Assembly (NCBI GenBank): GCA_020437045.1 | Contig: JAGQWV010000209.1 | Location: forward strand, 1-9,701 | Reading direction: 5' to 3' | Source: Saprospiraceae bacterium | GTDB taxonomy: Bacteria; Bacteroidota; Bacteroidia; Chitinophagales; Saprospiraceae | DNA: 9,701 nucleotides | In this document: piece by piece, positions 7,851 through 9,701 of the stretch | How positions within the stretch are numbered: the first letter of the stretch is position 1 | Layout of the letters: each line of letters starts with the position of its first letter | Program-made: the position numbers and the translations under genes | The notes under the pieces: generated by a model | Databases searched by the model: none | What the model saw: only the letters and a program-made list of their open reading frames with translations | What the model was told of the DNA's origin: nothing

Positions 7851-8056
7851 GGTCGTCTATTTTTCCTAAAGTTATTGATTTAGTACGATTTAACCCGGAT
7901 ATGCATTAGACTTTCTGGAGTGTCGCCATAATACCAGGATCTTTGTTCTCTACATTAAATTCTGGATTGAGATAAGGTTTTTATACACCTTTCCTGATAG
8001 TTTGCAGTTGACTAAATCGGTACGAACTCCAAGTCCTTTTAACTGTCGGTACAAAT
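7851..8056. other. Intergenic stretch between the terminator and the SMP-30-like gene; no gene seen
   Basis: About 206 bp with no credible gene. On the minus strand a short frame stays open for some 35 codons past the terminator, but it has no start in a sensible place and no family resemblance. The heptamer GTACCGA occurs twice on the minus strand (near 8016-8023 and 8047-8053), and a CAGTT/AACTG pair lies close by. I assign no function to these. The promoter of the SMP-30-like gene should lie here but has no clear consensus match. Confidence 0.5.
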
Positions 8057-8088
8057 AAAAAGAGCACTGGGATTACAGTGCTCTTTTA
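8057..8088 (-). terminator. Strong rho-independent terminator of the crystallin-like gene
   Basis: A 12-bp perfect stem (AAAAGAGCACTG / CAGTGCTCTTTT on the plus strand, arms 8058-8069 and 8076-8087) with a 6-nt loop lies about 21 bp after the stop codon at 8109. On the minus strand it is followed by TTTTTATTTG. The A-tract before and T-tract after the GC-rich stem core mean it could work in both directions, but no plus-strand gene ends here. Confidence 0.92.
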
Positions 8089-8108
8089 AAATGGGGTCAA
8101 TGTAAAAT

Positions 8109-9224
8109 CTACTGCCTGATCACGGCTAATCTGGTAATGGCTTTGTAGGGATCTTTTTCGTAATCTCTGTAAACACCCAGGTTGTATAGATATTTATTGA
8201 GATCCGCAATGCTTTCTTTAATAGTTACACTTTCGGTTTTACCATTTTTTGCTTTGTATTCCAGTACCAGGTAGATGGAATAGTTAGGAATAAATATAGC
8301 CTGTGGATAAAATCCCAGCTTCTTGTAGGTGTAGTCACCAGGACTTTTACCGGCATATCGACCATCAAAGTATTTGTACTGGGTGAAGACTATATAGCCA
8401 CCATTACGGTATTTATTATACCAATCTTTATTTTTATAGTCGTCATCTTTTCCATAGTTATTTCCATTGTTGCCACCCTGTCCTTTCTTCCTGATTTCGA
8501 AATATTTTACATAATCCCAGGCATCATTTTTATTGTTGATATTCCATTTGCCAAAATGTGATCTTAGATCGGATATTTTTCCATAGCAGGTGTATTCCTC
8601 ATCCTGTCCGTTCTTTCCTTTGTATACCCAGTAGACCTCATAATTCTGAGGGCACTGTAAACTCCAGAATTTATATTTGAGATCTTTTGGATAATACTTT
8701 TTACCGGGCATGTATCCTTCATAACTGTTTTTATAACCCTGATCGCGCCATGCAACAGCCTGACCTTTTCTTAAATAGTCATTGTAGTTGCCATAATTGT
8801 TGTTGTTGTTGTTGTTGTTGTTGTGATTTTTGTCTGCGTAATTATCATTTCCATCACAATAGAATACTGATTTGTAGATGTTTTTCCAGGTATTTTGGTA
8901 TCCATATTTGAGATCTCCCCAGCTACGCATTTCACTTTTTAAGTCCTTAACATCTCCACAAAGTACTTTCTCACCTTTCTCACCATTCTTGTAATAAAAG
9001 TAAAATTTAACACAGCAATTTGACTTCCACGAATAATATCGCCAACTTGAACAATTATTGTATTCGCCTGCCTTGAGCATTTTTTTACCACCCCGGTAGT
9101 TGTTGGAAGTGTAACATGTCCAATCGTCATTAAAATTTTCAGCATGTAGACCAGACGTAATTTGAGCGCCTGAAAGAATTACTAAAAGGAGGATTAAAGT
9201 TTTTTTCATGATTTTTGGTGTCAT
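8109..9224 (-). CDS. Secreted Tyr/Asn/Lys-rich protein with three tandem beta/gamma-crystallin-like modules
   Basis: This is a 371-residue protein. Signal peptide is MKKTLILLLVILSGAQITSGLHA, beginning at Met6; the ATG at 9209 may be the true start, with the one at 9224 adding five residues. The mature part has three modules of about 90-95 residues (about 33-123, 153-246, 276-370). Each starts with an aromatic-rich strand pattern ending in Y.G or YRG (NNYRGG, SYEGYMPG, DGRYAGKSPG). Each continues with a YK.KNG..E motif (YYKNGEKGEK, YKGKNGQDEE, YKAKNGKTES), then a (V/I).DL helix-like stretch and an I(Y/F)..(V/F/I) strand. The G-rich Greek-key-like layout resembles beta/gamma-crystallin domains, often Ca-binding and structural; this is a fold guess by eye. 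Linkers are Asn-rich: nine Asn at 135-143 and GNNGNNYGKDDD at 251-262. Cysteines fall 6, 2 and 0 in modules 1, 2 and 3. There is no type IX sorting domain, so its location beyond the periplasm is unclear. Confidence 0.8.
   Translation of the reverse strand: MTPKIMKKTLILLLVILSGAQITSGLHAENFNDDWTCYTSNNYRGGKKMLKAGEYNNCSSWRYYSWKSNCCVKFYFYYKNGEKGEKVLCGDVKDLKSEMRSWGDLKYGYQNTWKNIYKSVFYCDGNDNYADKNHNNNNNNNNNYGNYNDYLRKGQAVAWRDQGYKNSYEGYMPGKKYYPKDLKYKFWSLQCPQNYEVYWVYKGKNGQDEEYTCYGKISDLRSHFGKWNINNKNDAWDYVKYFEIRKKGQGGNNGNNYGKDDDYKNKDWYNKYRNGGYIVFTQYKYFDGRYAGKSPGDYTYKKLGFYPQAIFIPNYSIYLVLEYKAKNGKTESVTIKESIADLNKYLYNLGVYRDYEKDPYKAITRLAVIRQ
8797..8823. repeat. (TTG)9 trinucleotide microsatellite encoding poly-Asn
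   Basis: Nine perfect TTG units on the plus strand read on the minus strand as eight AAC codons plus one AAT, giving nine consecutive Asn (residues 135-143 of the crystallin-like protein). It lies in the linker between modules 1 and 2. Being a triplet repeat, slippage would change linker length without shifting the frame. Confidence 0.95.
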
Positions 9225-9256
9225 CTAATTCGTTTATAATATTTTCATTTTCTCTG

Positions 9257-9264
9257 CAAATGTA
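9257..9264 (-). promoter_or_regulatory. Putative Bacteroidota -7 element (TACATTTG) of the crystallin-like gene
   Basis: On the minus strand the site reads TACATTTG, an exact match to TAnnTTTG, 33 bp before the ATG at 9224 and 48 bp before the ATG at 9209. That gives a plausible leader of about 25-45 nt. No TTTG is present at the -33 position, which is instead at the edge of the palindrome at 9286-9303. This would fit a promoter that depends on an activator. Confidence 0.5.
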
Positions 9265-9285
9265 GAATGGCACTTTTGTTCTTTC

Positions 9286-9303
9286 ATCACCCGTACGGGT
9301 GAT
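9286..9303. promoter_or_regulatory. Perfect 18-bp palindrome, probable operator for a dimeric regulator
   Basis: The sequence ATCACCCGTACGGGTGAT is identical to its reverse complement, with its centre between 9294 and 9295. It is GC-rich inside an AT-rich gap, and its centre is about 30-37 bp upstream of the TACATTTG -7 element, placing it around -45 relative to the likely transcription start. Such placement is typical for an activator binding next to RNA polymerase, or for a repressor. The bound protein is unknown. With no loop it is better explained as a DNA-binding site than as an RNA hairpin. Confidence 0.6.
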
Positions 9304-9458
9304 TTTAATTCCGCATCATTTCTCCTGTTAATGTTGTGTTAAAAATTTTCGCATCATTTAGCAAATTCGATTTTATTATCACTGCCAGCATTGGCTAACT
9401 TCGATTATTCTGGTCGATTAATTTTTCTTGGTTAAAGGAAATGGCTGGTGCCCGATAG

Positions 9459-9482
9459 AAGTCACTCCGTTTGAAATGACTT
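9459..9482 (-). terminator. Hairpin after the type IX-secreted protein gene, possible weak terminator
   Basis: On the minus strand, 11 bp after the stop codon, AAGTCATTTC and GGAGTGACTT can pair over a 4-nt AAAC loop, with 10 pairs including two G-T wobbles. There is no run of T after it, so it is not a classic rho-independent terminator. It may simply stabilise the transcript end. Confidence 0.3.
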
Positions 9483-9493
9483 GCAAAATCACT

Positions 9494-9701
9494 CTATTTT
9501 AAAAGCATAAAATCACCAGTGACCGTCCTTTGGAATCCTTGTCTGAATTTGATAATGATCTGATAAATATAAATTTGTGGGGCGATTGCCTCCATCATGA
9601 TTTTTGAGAAATCCGGTGCTTCTGTATTTGCCGTAAGATGGGATGTATGGTAAATGCGTAGGCCTCGTCGGTCGAAAACTTCCAGAGAAACAATTTCTTC
9701 G
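9494..9701 (-). CDS. C-terminal fragment of a secreted protein with a type-B type IX sorting domain
   Basis: The frame is open from the right edge to a TAG at 9496-9494, giving 68 codons. The start and most of the protein lie outside the window. The sequence matches the gliding-motility-associated C-terminal domain (CHU_C / TIGR04131 type) in layout. IVSLEVFDRRGLRIY corresponds to the usual 'I..l.VfdRWG..vf'. APQIYIYQIIIKF corresponds to '.P.vy.Y...v.f'. TVTGDFMLLK followed by stop corresponds to '..GdvtLiR' at the very end. Such domains direct export across the outer membrane by the type IX system, with attachment to or release from the cell surface. The usual W-D-G box in the middle is degenerate here (PDFSKIMMEA), and the RWG Trp is Arg. 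The frame is not broken and the spacing is kept, so it reads as a divergent but intact domain. Proteins with this tail are usually very large and repetitive. Confidence 0.75.
   Translation of the reverse strand, partial: EEIVSLEVFDRRGLRIYHTSHLTANTEAPDFSKIMMEAIAPQIYIYQIIIKFRQGFQRTVTGDFMLLK

Noticed and set aside
7540..7869. Open frame of 109 codons on the plus strand
   Set aside because: Antisense shadow of the N-terminal part of the SMP-30-like lipoprotein, with no domain or signal sequence.
7851..8056. Short open minus-strand frame that might be a transposase or gene remnant
   Set aside because: About 35 codons with no start, no recognised motif and no flanking repeats.
8687..8911. Plus-strand frame with a run of Cys residues, like a small Cys-rich peptide
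   Set aside because: The poly-Cys is only the other-strand reading of the TTG microsatellite; the minus-strand gene with its three internal repeats is clearly the real one.
9312..9359. Direct repeat CGCATCATTT (9312-9321 and 9350-9359) and TCGATTA (9401-9407 and 9414-9420) in the gap upstream of the crystallin-like gene
   Set aside because: They are short, AT-rich and not placed with respect to a promoter in a way that suggests function; noted only as possible chance repeats.
9494..9701. Possible frameshift in the sorting domain because the WDG box is missing
   Set aside because: Both ends of the domain are in the same frame at normal spacing, and the other two frames do not supply a better middle section.

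Overview
The window looks like chromosomal DNA from a Bacteroidota species, most plausibly a Saprospirales/Chitinophagales-type marine or soil lineage. The evidence is a 10-copy SprB-type repeat protein, the tail of a protein with a type-B (gliding-motility-associated) type IX secretion signal, a Bacteroidota-style lipoprotein of the SMP-30 family, -7 elements matching TAnnTTTG, and little sign of Shine-Dalgarno sequences. GC content is moderate by eye. I could not run a taxonomic search, so the lineage is inference.

Every gene lies on the minus strand, so transcription runs from right to left. In that order the window holds: the last 68 codons of a large secreted protein (9494-9701, runs off the right edge); a 269-bp gap with a perfect 18-bp palindrome and a good -7 element; a Tyr/Asn/Lys-rich secreted protein of three tandem modules that resemble beta/gamma-crystallin domains (8109-9224); a strong rho-independent terminator (8057-8088); an SMP-30/gluconolactonase-like lipoprotein (6816-7850); an Ada-type DNA alkylation repair/regulator protein (5594-6667, or from 6739); a DUF4197 secreted protein (4777-5502); a very large secreted protein with a Reg_prop beta-propeller, ten SprB repeats and an OmpA-type C-terminus (1030-4629); and the N-terminal 310 codons of a DUF2254 membrane protein (1-932, runs off the left edge).

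The genes do not form one obvious pathway. Gaps of 76-269 bp, separate promoter-like sites and a terminator suggest mostly single-gene transcription units. The common theme is the cell envelope: five of the seven products have a signal peptide, a lipobox, a secretion domain or membrane segments. Ada is the only clearly cytoplasmic repair protein.

The most notable observations are: the strict alternation of single cysteines through the ten SprB repeats, a 153-residue super-repeat in which neither member has the usual pair; the propeller-SprB-OmpA architecture; the three-module crystallin-like protein with a 6-2-0 cysteine distribution and an Asn microsatellite; and the palindromic operator-like site upstream of it. 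I see no CRISPR array, tRNA, rRNA, insertion sequence or clear defence system.
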